Shown here in pieces: positions 13,701-24,000 of a stretch of 64,000 bases of DNA. A program made the position numbers and the translations under genes. The DNA is from Trichoplusia ni (lineage: Eukaryota > Arthropoda > Insecta > Lepidoptera > Noctuidae): positions 6,014,001 through 6,078,000 of the forward strand of contig NC_039494.1 in NCBI RefSeq assembly GCF_003590095.1. The letters are read 5' to 3'. The notes under the pieces are model-generated. The model was not told the DNA's origin. It saw only the letters and a program-made list of their open reading frames with translations, and made no database searches. How positions within the stretch are numbered: position 1 is the first letter of the stretch; every line of letters begins with the position of its first letter.

Positions 13701-16700
13701 AACATATTTGATGTGATTCCAAAATCTCGGGAACCAAGCCATTGAACAAAAAATCATTTTCAATGTATTTCATTCTTTTTCACAAAATTCTGAGAATTCA
13801 TAATCTGGCCAAGTAGTGGTATTAAGATCCTAGCAAAAGCAATGCAGCAGCAAATCTCAGACGGTTACGTTGTATTTGGCAGAAAAAAAACAAAATCTGT
13901 ATTGATTAGAGATTAATGTGGAAATATAAAATAAATATTTTTTTTTCTCTCAATTGTTGTTACTCTGTTTTCAGGAGATATGTAATACCGCAGTTCAGTT
14001 TGGTAATTACTATTCGTGTCACGAGCGCTCTACGCATTTCGTATGAAATCGGCGGACGAGCCATGATTGTGCATTTATTGAAATGAAAATATGTTTACTT
14101 TTAAATCCAGTGTTTTCGTTCGATATCTCTATTATATCCTTGCCTTATATCCGATGGTACATAAAAAATAACCGTGCATGACTGATAATAGTTACTGAAA
14201 ATGTGCAGTGATTTTGGGTTGATGTAACCTATTTATTATTACTTGCGTATCTCGATCGCTTATCTGACCAAAAGATCGCTTTTCATTTGATAAGAGCCAC
14301 ACGAAACATGAAAATACCGTATAGTGAAGTAAAATAATAATTGGCATTTAGGATACAGCTCACAAGCCTCAGCAAAACACCATACCATCATGATGTCCAA
14401 ATGCCTTTAAATTTATGTTTATTCAGACAAAACGCGCCATTAGTACTAGATTCAAAATGGCCGCGAAATCCAACATTAAGGCCTCGTATGACGTACATAG
14501 GTAGTTACTATATGTAATATTGTGTGTTGTGAGCAGGTCACGCGAACTCGGCAATCAACCCCATTGTGTACTGCCTGATGACGAGGAACTTCCAGCGGTC
14601 GGCCAGGAAACTGCTCTGCGGGCGCGGCGTGTGTCAACAAACTAATTTTACGGTAACTATGTATAAAATTATTGGCTTTTTAAGGTGTTTCCTTTCAGAA
14701 ACTTTTTTATATCAATTTTATTATATCTTCTGTATATTTGTATCATCTGATAAGCAATTTTTAGTAATGCAATTATTTTCGAAAGTAGACAGTTAAACGT
14801 CAGCATAACACAGTTGCGTCTACCAGGCTTTTATCCCAATAAAAAAAAACCTTTGCACTGCACTTATGAAGCTGTTGCTTGACACCAGGCGACCCGCCTG
14901 CTCGTTTGCCTCCTACCTCATAAAAAACATACCTTTTTGATGACGTAGATGCAGAATATAATAGTATCTACCATGATATGCCGAGGTCACGGCCAACATT
15001 AGTCACAAATCAAGGCTGGCACGACTACCACGCCTACACCATACATTTGTCCACTTGTCCAGACATCCTGGTAAATACTAGAAAGCAAACAGGGACGACC
15101 AAGGCTTGACCCAAATTGGTCTGTGTTAATTATGATTAATGAGTTCAATGACGCTTTCAAATTTTGTTTATTCAATGCTCCCGTATCCCGAACAAAAACG
15201 GTTGAGAATTTGAACAAGGCATACGGGATTACAGTTATCAAATATTGTATTAGCATAGCAACAGCCTGAAGCAATTACCATTGTCTAGAAATAAAGCGAC
15301 CTCGCATTTTCTTTTCAACTCGACTAGAATGACTCTATTTTAATATTCTATGGGCATAAGTGCACTAGTATCGTAATCGTCGATTAAAACTTCAGGCACA
15401 AATCACGTCAGATCAAATTTAATAGCAATAGCGGTGCGGCATTCTTATTATTCTTGTTTGACAATGTCCCTTAAAGATGGAAAGCGGAAAAGTTTGAATT
15501 AAATTTCTCCATGTAACTGGACCCAAGGGCCAAATGCTATGTCAATATTTAACAACTAATTTGTGCGCATTATTTAATTTTTATAAATTAAAAACATTTA
15601 TCTGAACTGGAATAGGATGGATCAAGGACAGGAGTTCTACCTAAAATAAATTGATTGACTGTTTAAATCCAATACTAAACTATCACGTACCGACTAATTC
15701 GAATTTGAAGTAGATGTGATAATAAAAGATCTCATCATGATATTGAAACGTACGTCAACATTGACAATATATTTATGTTGAAAGGCAAAGCCGAAGCAAC
15801 GGCTATACATTATTTATTTACGATCAGATTAAGGTAACGTCGAGAAGTTTGTTTAATTTGCTGGATTTCTGGTAGTTGTAAATCGAATAAATGTAATGTT
15901 GGCTCAAGTACAAAAACATGTCTGTTAAAGAAACATTAAATGAAAGCATCTAAATGTCTTATTTACGGGAATCTTTAAAAAGCAATATTACTAAAAAACG
16001 AAATACTACAATCAAAAACTATCGTTGTGACACAAGTCGTGTTAATTGCGCTATCACCACATTCTAATAATATTTTCCTGTTACTCTCATAAACCACAAC
16101 GTAATTCCCACAAAGGTTTCCAAATGAACATATTTCCCTTAGCTGCAGTAAATTGCTACCAATTGTTTCCCCACGTCCCTAATAAAAAACTTTGGGTTCT
16201 CCCAGCTGACGTACTTGACAAAGGTTTAATAAACAAGCCGGCGCTACAGGAATTAATGTGCCACAGAAGAATACTAAATAGAGGGATTACTACAATATAT
16301 ACACTTTGTGTTGCGCTGAAAGTACATTATTAATTATTAATATTAATTCAAGTTGGGTAGTGTTTGCATAAAATTATCCGATTAGCGGTTACTACTGCGG
16401 AAAAACAGATTATATCTGAATATGAAATGGATTATCCTAAAACAAAAGGACCACAATTAGGTCGCCTATAATAGTATTATTATTCTAATAAGATATTGTT
16501 TGTATTCTAGCAGTTTGGGGCATAATGACGTTAGTAAACTATTTGAAAGCAGAGCATTATTTTATTACTTTGCCAATTGAAGTTAGCACACGTATAAAAT
16601 ACTGAAACTAATCTAAAACAAGCTAACTAGGCCCCAATTCTGCTATTTACTATGGCCGATGGGTGAATGAATATTTGATTGAATTGACACTATTTGTATT

Positions 16701-19118
16701 ATTCTAAGTATTTACCTACAATAGTTTTAAGTTCAGTAATTGGAGAAACACTCATGGTTAATACAATTAATTTCCAATCATTGTGTAGGCAAAATGTTTA
16801 AGAAAATAGGAATATTTTCAAATTTAATTTTACTGCCATTCGTTCGAATCTGGTCCCTGCTTACCTTTAATCATCTGAACTAACAAGTAAAGTAAACACA
16901 ATCACAATTACAATTTCCCTATTCAAATCCGGGATGGTCGACAACCTGACAGACCTTCATTTGCTTGCCCCTCTCCGCTTCCTGCATGCTCTAGTCGTGC
17001 GGAACAAACCTTGTCACACTTTCTACCGCTAAATAGTGTAAATAGAAACAAGATCAAGAAAACAAAGTAAAATATTCCAGCAGGTTACAAAAAGATTTAT
17101 TATTTTAACTGATGTTGTTGTTACAATGAATATGTCAATTTATTTTGATATCAACTGAGTATCAATTCCTTATTTAGAAGCACCCGATGGTATTTTTTTT
17201 TACCTAAATTGACTTTTGCACATATAAAATAGGCAAGTAATACTAAAAATGTTTTAACGCCCTCATAAAAGTTTCCAAGACAACCAGAAAAGTTTTGCTT
17301 TAACTACTAGCAAACTCAAATTTTAGTTCCTTTTTTTGTCCGCAGTGGCGCTGTGCCCAAAAGCCTGAGGGTTCATCGAGTGACTACGAATTGTACCACG
17401 AACCGCATAAGAGGTGTTATTTACAGGTAATTGTTTAGTTTTAAACTTGAGTCGAGCTAGTTTTACTTAAGACCTAAAATATACCCTTGGGGCAACACTT
17501 ACTTTAGAAATATCGCGTTGCATGCTTACGCAACAGAAATATACATAAACAAGGATAGGGCACAAGCAGTCTCAACAGATTTTTTCCAGTTTCATTACCC
17601 CAGTGGGGAAGCATCATGATGACGAGAAAAAAAACATTTCCATATGCATTAAAGACAACTTTATTTATTAATAGCCACTAAAAAGACTTACAGCAGAAAT
17701 TATAACATCCTTGATGTAGGTAACCGAACTAATCCATGGAGTGAAAGCGCTTTCCGAGAATTCTGTATTTCAACTGAATTAGGGATTATATCATTCTCCA
17801 AGGAAACGTCTAGGGTTTGTGGACTGACAACAATTCAAAGATACACGAGGGAAATAAGAGACAGTGTGTTTCATGAAATAGATTCTGATTAAGAGTTATT
17901 CGAATTTAGTGAATAAAGTAGCTTTTACAGTGTTATTTGGATGGAATTGAATATTGAATACAGATCAATCCTATTTAGGAATAATAATTAATAAGACACC
18001 AAAGAGTATGAATTTAAATTGCAATATTAATTTATCAATATTATTTTAGAAAAATGAAGAGTTTCGTGATTTAATTGATTAAATTTGACTATTGTATATA
18101 ATTTTAATGTAATTAGTATGCACTCGTATTACGTTTTTGGAATAACAAAGACATGAATAGTCTAATCGCTGAAGGAACTAAATGCAAACATTTTATATTT
18201 CACTCGATGCTTCCAAAGTTATCTATGGTTTTCATAATAAAGGTTCTCAAGGTACCTACATCTCACAAGTATACAATTACGAAAATACTTCGCAACCTTC
18301 TTAAAAATGTTAGGAGAAGAATTCTACCCTTCTAGGTGACCGTGCTTACAAAATTAAACTTTAGGCATTTAGCTTTAGAGTGGTCTTTAGTCTGTCGGTT
18401 GGTTTTTTATTTTGAATACGTAAGTGAGATAAATGAGTTAAAGTAAAAGAAAATGTTACAGTAATATATCTACACTTAAGGTAAAGCTTTCTCAATTACT
18501 TTTAATGTCTCTATTTTCCTTAAAGCTTTTGGCACAACTTGTGGCTTTTTGTTCTTGACGTTTTTATAATGTTTCATTCGGGCCTTTTTATTTAAAATTA
18601 TATGTTTATTACCGTCGACATTTATTTTTTGAAAACTGCTTACATCTGCTTTATTTAATAGAATCACTTGAGCCTTTTGATACTTTTATTCCAGACATAG
18701 TTTTTAAAATGCAGCTGTTTCAAGTATAAAAAGTCATTATTTAAAGAAATACTGATGTTTAACATACAATTCGAAAAAAAAAAACAAAAAAAAAGCAGTC
18801 GGTATTACAAATTCAATAAATTTTCGAAGGTGTCCTCCAAGGGTATATTATTGGTTACATACATAACAAGCAAACGGGATGTAAACACTTGACGAGTCAG
18901 GCTTTACTAAGACAAAATCTAACTTGATTCTGCTACAGATGAACAACCTACGCTACAATGGCCACGCGCATAACACGAACATTCCTAGGGGCATCGAGAC
19001 TCGGGCGCAGACGACGCAACTCAGTCACGTGACACGGTCTTCTCGCCGAACTGCACCCGCGCACGCATTGTCCGTAGAAATGTTACAACGGCACGGACTG
19101 ATCGACTTCAAACGTTGA
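4677..19118 (+). CDS. Rhodopsin-class (family A) peptide GPCR, C-terminal half, 6 exons
   Basis: Plasma-membrane G-protein-coupled receptor, probably for a neuropeptide. Six exons splice in phase to 248 codons plus a stop. In order they give the end of extracellular loop 2 with the disulphide Cys (HFCTEEWPGPD), TM5 (FGMLSFTLVYAIP), intracellular loop 3 (LRLMKERKRVAW), TM6 with the class-A CWMPYN signature, TM7 with NSAINPIVY (the NPxxY motif), a helix-8-like segment (RNFQRSARKLLC) and a tail of about 100 residues ending LIDFKR. Exons are 4677-4779, 7943-8040, 9725-9893, 14537-14652, 17346-17426 and 18939-19118. TM1-TM4, including the DRY motif, are not in the window. I could not name the ligand: family A peptide receptor is secure, subtype is not. 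Confidence 0.88.
4817..5060. mobile_element. MITE with ~56-bp terminal inverted repeats and TA target duplication
   Basis: The left end AGAGCCCGTGGACGCCAGAC and the following bases through CTGAAACTTTGTCAGC are matched, inverted and with few mismatches, by the right end that closes with CCACGGGCTCT. The 244-bp unit is flanked by TA on both sides, the Tc1/mariner-type target duplication. The interior of about 130 bp has no coding potential. It lies in a receptor intron just after exon a. Confidence 0.85.
5061..7942. other. GPCR intron, nothing recognised
   Basis: AT-rich intron sequence. No ORF with family features, no further exon and no clear repeat seen beyond the MITE at its left end. Confidence 0.5.
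7943..8040 (+). CDS. GPCR exon b: end of TM5 and intracellular loop 3
   Basis: Acceptor TCCTCAG|G, donor ACAG|GTTAGT. Phase 1 in, phase 0 out. Encodes SITIMSYACMGRTLCSV and then PPFDIDEGNVSMQQ. It joins to the preceding exon through a Gly codon. Confidence 0.88.
8041..9724. other. GPCR intron, nothing recognised
   Basis: AT-rich, with no coding or repeat signal I can support. Confidence 0.5.
9725..9893 (+). CDS. GPCR exon c: TM6
   Basis: Acceptor CGTTTCAG|G, donor TATCG|GTGAGC. Phase 0 in, phase 1 out. A basic loop (MKERKRVAW) precedes the hydrophobic helix ILLLLAVLFAVCWMPYNIM, which carries the CWxP toggle region. It ends in the start of TM7 (ILPYALFIG). This exon is visibly more GC-rich than its flanks. 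Confidence 0.95.
10779..11023 (+). repeat. Interspersed repeat family 1, copy A
   Basis: Begins CTAGCTGTTGCCCGCGACTTC and ends in CAGCTTTATATATTAGTATAG after a short (CAAA)n run. A second, clearly related copy lies at 60822-61084 in the same orientation with the same ends. I recognise the 'GTTGCCCGCGACTTCG' start from many moth repeats. The element class is not established from sequence alone. Confidence 0.75.
11560..11705 (+). repeat. 3' tail of a truncated non-LTR element
   Basis: Ends in GTTGAAATAAATTCTATTC followed by more ATTCT units. This is the simple-repeat 3' tail typical of Jockey/R1-like elements in moths. No coding remnant is left. Confidence 0.45.
13540..13635 (-). repeat. Interspersed repeat family 2 ('CGCGAAAGTTTG...TTTCACGCAAAAAC')
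   Basis: Read on the minus strand it carries GCGCGAAAGTTTGTATG and later CTCTTTCACGCAAAAACCAC. Related plus-strand copies are at 40957-41095 and 45645-45830. Confidence 0.6.
14537..14652 (+). CDS. GPCR exon d: TM7 and helix 8
   Basis: Acceptor GAGCAG|GT, donor TTTACG|GTAACT. Phase 1 in, phase 0 out. Encodes HANSAINPIVYCLMTRNF, which contains NPxxY, then QRSARKLLCGRGVC. The Cys residues after helix 8 could be palmitoylated (inference). If this donor is not used, translation reads through into a short hydrophobic tail. Confidence 0.93.
14653..17345. other. GPCR intron, nothing firm
   Basis: Contains CCCGCCTGCTCGTTTGCCTC near 14890, a short phrase seen in moth repeats. No exon or conserved ORF was found; open frames near 15.0 and 16.1 kb show no family features. 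Confidence 0.45.
17346..17426 (+). CDS. GPCR exon e: cytoplasmic tail
   Basis: Acceptor GTCCGCAG|T, donor TTACAG|GTAATT, phase 0 on both sides. Encodes 27 residues including KPEGSSSDYELYHEPHKRC. Phase and splice sites support it; there is no domain to confirm it. Confidence 0.75.
17427..18938. other. GPCR last intron
   Basis: AT-rich; nothing beyond an A-rich tract before 18800. Confidence 0.5.
18939..19118 (+). CDS. GPCR exon f: end of tail and stop codon
   Basis: Acceptor CTACAG|A, phase 0. Encodes 59 residues that begin MNNLRYNGHAHNT, end MLQRHGLIDFKR, and stop at TGA. Many Ser/Thr residues are candidate phosphorylation sites for arrestin recruitment (inference). GC content is above the flanks, as for the other exons. 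Confidence 0.8.
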   Translation: MNNLRYNGHAHNTNIPRGIETRAQTTQLSHVTRSSRRTAPAHALSVEMLQRHGLIDFKR

Positions 19119-20637
19119 AACAAAAGTTGAGTATATTATTTATATGTAAATGTATAAAGGTATTGTATAAAAATTAATATTCAAAAACGTATCTATTTAT
19201 TTAAATACTTGAAAAAACATCATTTATAGAAGTAATATAGGTGTACAGTATGGATATTTCATGAATTATAAGATTTAGTCTAAAAGCAACTCAGTATTGC
19301 ATTTTTTAACAAGATTTTTAGTTATTTTTTTATCTGTCTAGTCATGATACTTTGGATGTATCACTTGTTGTATTTTTTTTATTAAGTGTAAATATGTTGT
19401 GTGGAATTGTTAATACCTGATTGTCTACCACTAGGTCTTCAATAATTATTATGTTTGTGGAAGTGACAGCACCTACTATACACAGTGTAGAGCGGCTTCT
19501 CTCTTTCTCAACTCTTTTCTTCCTCTGTATAATTTTCAATCATATTACTTGACTTAACTATAGGGTCCTAAAATATAGTCAGTTTCTGACTACACTGTAA
19601 AATTCTTTTAGTTTTAAGATTTTACTGTGCAAGCTGTATGCTGTGTTATAAAAAGTTAAATTTGTTCACTGTTTAAATTGTATTCTAGGAGTTTACGGGC
19701 AAAGCATAATTATAGTCAGAATATCTTTGATCAAACCTGTTCTCATTTCTAAGCGAATGTCTGGTAATCGTTATTTTGCTGACAATCTTATCACTTTTAT
19801 TAGATGATATATAAGGAATGTAATCTTTAATATGATGCTATTGTATTTCGAAGTGAGTGAGTCAGGGTAATAGGTCTGAAGAGTCGTAGCTAAAGTTCTT
19901 ACGTATACGATTTAGTAGTAAATATAAATTAATTACTATAACGGTGTTTTGATGTGCCCTTAAAAACAAGGGAAAAAACAACAAAATGTTTCACATAATA
20001 TTCTTAGAATACTGGATAATACCAACGATGTTTTAAGTTTTTATCGTGCTAATTAAATGCTTCCAACAATGCGCCCAGGATTCATTAATAGCTGTTGTTA
20101 ATTAAAAATATTATCGCAATATTAATTTTGAAACCGCATTGTTGTATTTTTTTGTTTTTTGTTTCGTAATTTCTTAGTTGCGTTGCGCATTCTTATAATT
20201 TGAGGCACGTTGAAACTTTTAATACCTAAGTAAATAAATTCGGCTCAGAAAACAGCCATAGCTAGATATCTATAAAAGTTTTGTACCAGCTGAAAGCAAC
20301 AGAAACTTTGCCTATATTTTTAATTTTCGTTGGTTGAAAGTTTCAATTTGTATTTTTTTTTCCAAACTCGTACCTTTGTACAAATATGTTTTTTTCCTTT
20401 TTGTCCATATTTTTGGAATCGTCATAGAAATTGTCTGTAATAGGAGCATGTATTAATAACTTTATAAGTCAACAATGATTAAGTTATTTAGTTATTTTTC
20501 GTAGTTTGGCGGTTTTTTCGGACCAAATGTAAATATATGATGTAAATACTTATAATATCTTAATGTTTTATTATTAGTTTAAGCACTTAGGCGTACTCAT
20601 TGTTAGATTTTTTATCGTAAATGTGATTCTGATCTTT
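19119..20637 (+). other. Probable 3' UTR of the receptor gene
   Basis: 1.5 kb of AT-rich non-coding sequence between the stop codon and the first good plus-strand AATAAA near 20638. No exon or repeat recognised. Its extent is inferred only from the poly(A) signals. Confidence 0.45.
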
Positions 20638-20656
20638 AATAAAGATTTAGAATAAA
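20638..20656 (+). promoter_or_regulatory. Poly(A) signals for the receptor gene
   Basis: AATAAA at 20638-20643 and again at 20651-20656 on the plus strand, the last convincing ones before the opposing gene. Confidence 0.5.
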
Positions 20657-20677
20657 TATAAATAATTGAAAAATCGT

Positions 20678-20735
20678 TTTATTTTTACAATAAATGCAAA
20701 TCATGGCACACCATAACGAAAACGATCGATTTATT
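20678..20735 (-). promoter_or_regulatory. Poly(A) signals for pickpocket gene B
   Basis: On the minus strand AATAAA occurs at 20735-20730 and 20683-20678, about 200-250 bases after the gene B stop codon. They face the receptor's poly(A) signals, so the two 3' ends nearly touch. Confidence 0.5.
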
Positions 20736-20933
20736 ATTAATTTCTGATAATCGCACCTATATCAATATTTAAAAAATATATTTATATAAGTATTGAGTAA
20801 ATTCAAACGCAAGTATACATAATTGCGCATTCTGAATTATCTATCACAGCAAAAAACTTATTACATACGCTTACTTTACACCTATCTTTGTGAGCACACA
20901 TTATTGTGCCCAAAATGAAACCAATATCAAATA

Positions 20934-21076
20934 TTACGCGGATTTATTTTTAGAAATCATGCTCATAAAAGCTCTGAATAGGCCCGTAATGATAAGAGAT
21001 AGAAGTAAATATGTAATTTCCACTAGAGTGATGATGGAGCCGCCAAAACTGAGGGAGAATACACCGCCGTAAGTTG
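20934..21076 (-). CDS. Gene B exon 11: TM2, selectivity filter and C-terminus
   Basis: Acceptor TTGTTACAG|C, phase 1 in. Encodes STYGGVFSLSFGGSIITLVE then ITYLLLSLIITG and a short cytoplasmic end closing with KNKSA and TAA. The GGS and the following Glu are hallmarks of DEG/ENaC TM2. No other exon in the region fits phase and family. Confidence 0.95.
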
Positions 21077-24000
21077 CTGTAACAAAATAAATGTGAGTAT
21101 AGATTTACTAAACTATTAACTCTTGAGCATAGTGATAGGGGGCGCCTCGTCAAAACCAGTGAGCTCGACGTGTCGTGGTACGATTCCCGCGTAGGACAAG
21201 AATTTGTGTGATCCTCGAATGCATGTCTTGAGTCTGGGTGTCTTGTACTTGTCACTTTCAGTTGAAGTTTTTTTTTAATAAATAATGTCCAAGAAACTCT
21301 GCGTTACCTTACTTTTTAATTTTTTATTTGATCGCTACCTGAGGCTACACAAGAACATACTCGTACATGCAAGTTAACACAGACGGAACAATACAACTGT
21401 CCTTTTCCAATTACAAGCGCCCACATCGTTCATGAACTATGCTAATTTTCATGATATATCCAAGTCGTTATGATTCGATAGTTCGTTGAACTAGCGACAG
21501 AGCTTTGGCAAAACAGCAAAGTGGTTTGTTTTGGATCCCGGCGCGAAGAAGATCTGCTGAGGGAGATTTACTAATGAAAAAAATCGAATCAAATTTTGGT
21601 CTATTTGTTTCTGTAAATATATGGTTGAATAAGTGAAAGGAAGAGGTCATCGCTACATTTCCACGCAAGGGAGAGGGTACTTTTATCTGCAGCTTTCCAA
21701 AAAGCTCGTACACTCAATCTAACTTTTCAATTGTTTGTGAAGAAATGATCTATAAAGTAAGACTCTTACCACTCTAAGAGGAGAGAAACATAAACGCCTC
21801 TACGTTCTGTAGCTGTCTGCTTATTTTTCTATTCTTAGCTATAACATACAGTGCAGTGTGTTTCTTATTAATTCATTTCAAGTACTCCTCGATTCTACAT
21901 TCTCCTTTTGTTGATATAATTTCATCTTGCACACAGTCCATCTACAGAGACTATTAATTTCAATATTAAACAGAATGAAAATACTCCCTTTTATTTTGTA
22001 CAAACGTTTATTCTGAAGATCTACAGCACGCTACGTTTCTTTAGATATTAAAATTGGGAACAAAATAATGTTTCAGGCTACACACTTATTTCACTCATAC
22101 AACCCTCAGATGACACAAAGCTATTTTGACCATTATAAGTATTACAATATCTACATCAATTTAGCCTAATAATCGCACAAATTAATACAAATCTGATACT
22201 TAAACCTTTAAGATTCTATTGAAACATTCAAACTGAACTTAAGTGAGTATAAGAACTTACACTTAAGCCAGCAATAGCTACTCAGGATGCTTAGCATTCA
22301 AGACGTGGCGTTTGTCTAGAAACATCACGAGAGCTGTTGAAAGGTCAAAGTTATTTAGCTCATCTTAGATGTAAAGTTGTCTTCATGATAAAGTTCTTGT
22401 CTAACATTTTAAAACTTTTTTAAAGATTGAAATATTAGGTAGTGAAGTCAGTCAGGGTACCGTTCAGTTTTGAATTTGTCTGCTAACAGTTTACGCAAAT
22501 ATATGTGTTAATTTACAAGCCCCGAGCAATCACTTTCCATGTCACCATCGGTTCATTACCTGAATTTCAAGTTCAGTAAAGGCAATAATAAAATTCGTAC
22601 CTAAGTGTAAAAAGTTGGCAAACCTTCTTTACTTGTAAGAAAAGCTTCCTTTCCTCATGCCAAGGAGTGTGATAAATACAATTTATTAATATCAGCTTAA
22701 TGTATCTCGTTCAAATGTAAAATAGCAACAAACGTGTTTTCCCTGAAATTTATATTAAAAAGTAAGTCGTAAAAAGTATGTCATTTGAAAATTAAAATTA
22801 TTCAAACTATGCATCTTCAGAAAATATGAAACGATGGCATATTACAACTTTAACAAAACGATTATGACTTTGCTTTGGACGGATCAGGACAAAGATTATT
22901 AAATGCGACATTTCAAGGAAGATCAGGTAATAAGTCTGCTGCACATTCCAATATAGATAGTAGGATCTTTCATCTAGTTTCAAACTCATGAAATCTTGTA
23001 TTATGACTACTAGACAACTGATGAATGTACTTATACATTTCTTAATACATACATTTTATAAATTAATTACACTCAGATACATAATATATGTATGACAGTG
23101 CTCATCTGGCTATATTTTATTCTGTGGTTGCTAGCAGCTATTAACGAGATGAAAATATAATCTGTTGAATGACCAATATTTTTTAGCATGTTTATAACCT
23201 CAGTGTCGCGAGTCAATTGACAAGTTTATTTCATCTCATGAATGAAGTCATTCCACCCCCCCCCCCCGCTTTGGAATCCTATAATGGAGTGTACAAATTT
23301 TATCAATAGATCTTCATGACGCTGATACATTATATTACGCTTAACTTAACTTATCCGTCACGTTATTCTTGGGCGTATTTCTAGGAAACGCCTGACTCCC
23401 GAAATACTTGCATGTGTTAATCGTTACCTATAAATCACTGAACCGTTTCATATCATCAATAAAATTCAGTTGAACGAAAGATGAACATGTCAAATGTAGC
23501 GTTAGTGTTTGTAGATAATTTTGACAACCGAATTCATTTCATGAAAGTTAAAAGGCAGGAGAGGACCTGACTTTTCTAGGTTTTTACTATAGATTCTGAT
23601 ATGTCAATAGGACCGGCCTGCATCCATTGAAGTTTGGTGACGGTATGCTTGAAAATTACTTTTTTCAGGGTAAAGAGGTGCTGAAGTGCTTTAGAGTAGC
23701 GCCCAACCTTTTATTTTTATAACGCCAAAATCGCTAAATGCATCCCAGTAAAACTAAATAATACTTATTTACAAAGCACAGTCTAGCAGACAGCTTGTAA
23801 TATCGTGTAGGGAATTTTATTTTGATTTCCGCTTGAATATGTTATTTTTTTCACTCTATGGACTTTATGTCAATAAAGTTTATATTCAAATTTAATATTT
23901 TCGAAGAAAAATTTAATATTTTATCAGAGATGTTTCCGGACTTGATAAATTCATTAAAAAATAATTAATATCCTATAATTGATAAAGTACTTTAGGAATT

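Larger units (their letters stand above)
9894..14536. other. GPCR intron with repeats
   Basis: 4.6 kb intron. It holds a short (GTAG)n run at about 10099-10120, an interspersed repeat at 10779-11023, an A-rich tract at 11178-11240, a LINE-like 3' tail ending near 11705 and a minus-strand repeat fragment near 13540-13635. No other exon is seen. Confidence 0.5.

Noticed and set aside
16046..16333. 95-aa plus-strand ORF
   Set aside because: No recognisable domain, sits within a receptor intron, and lacks codon or splice support.
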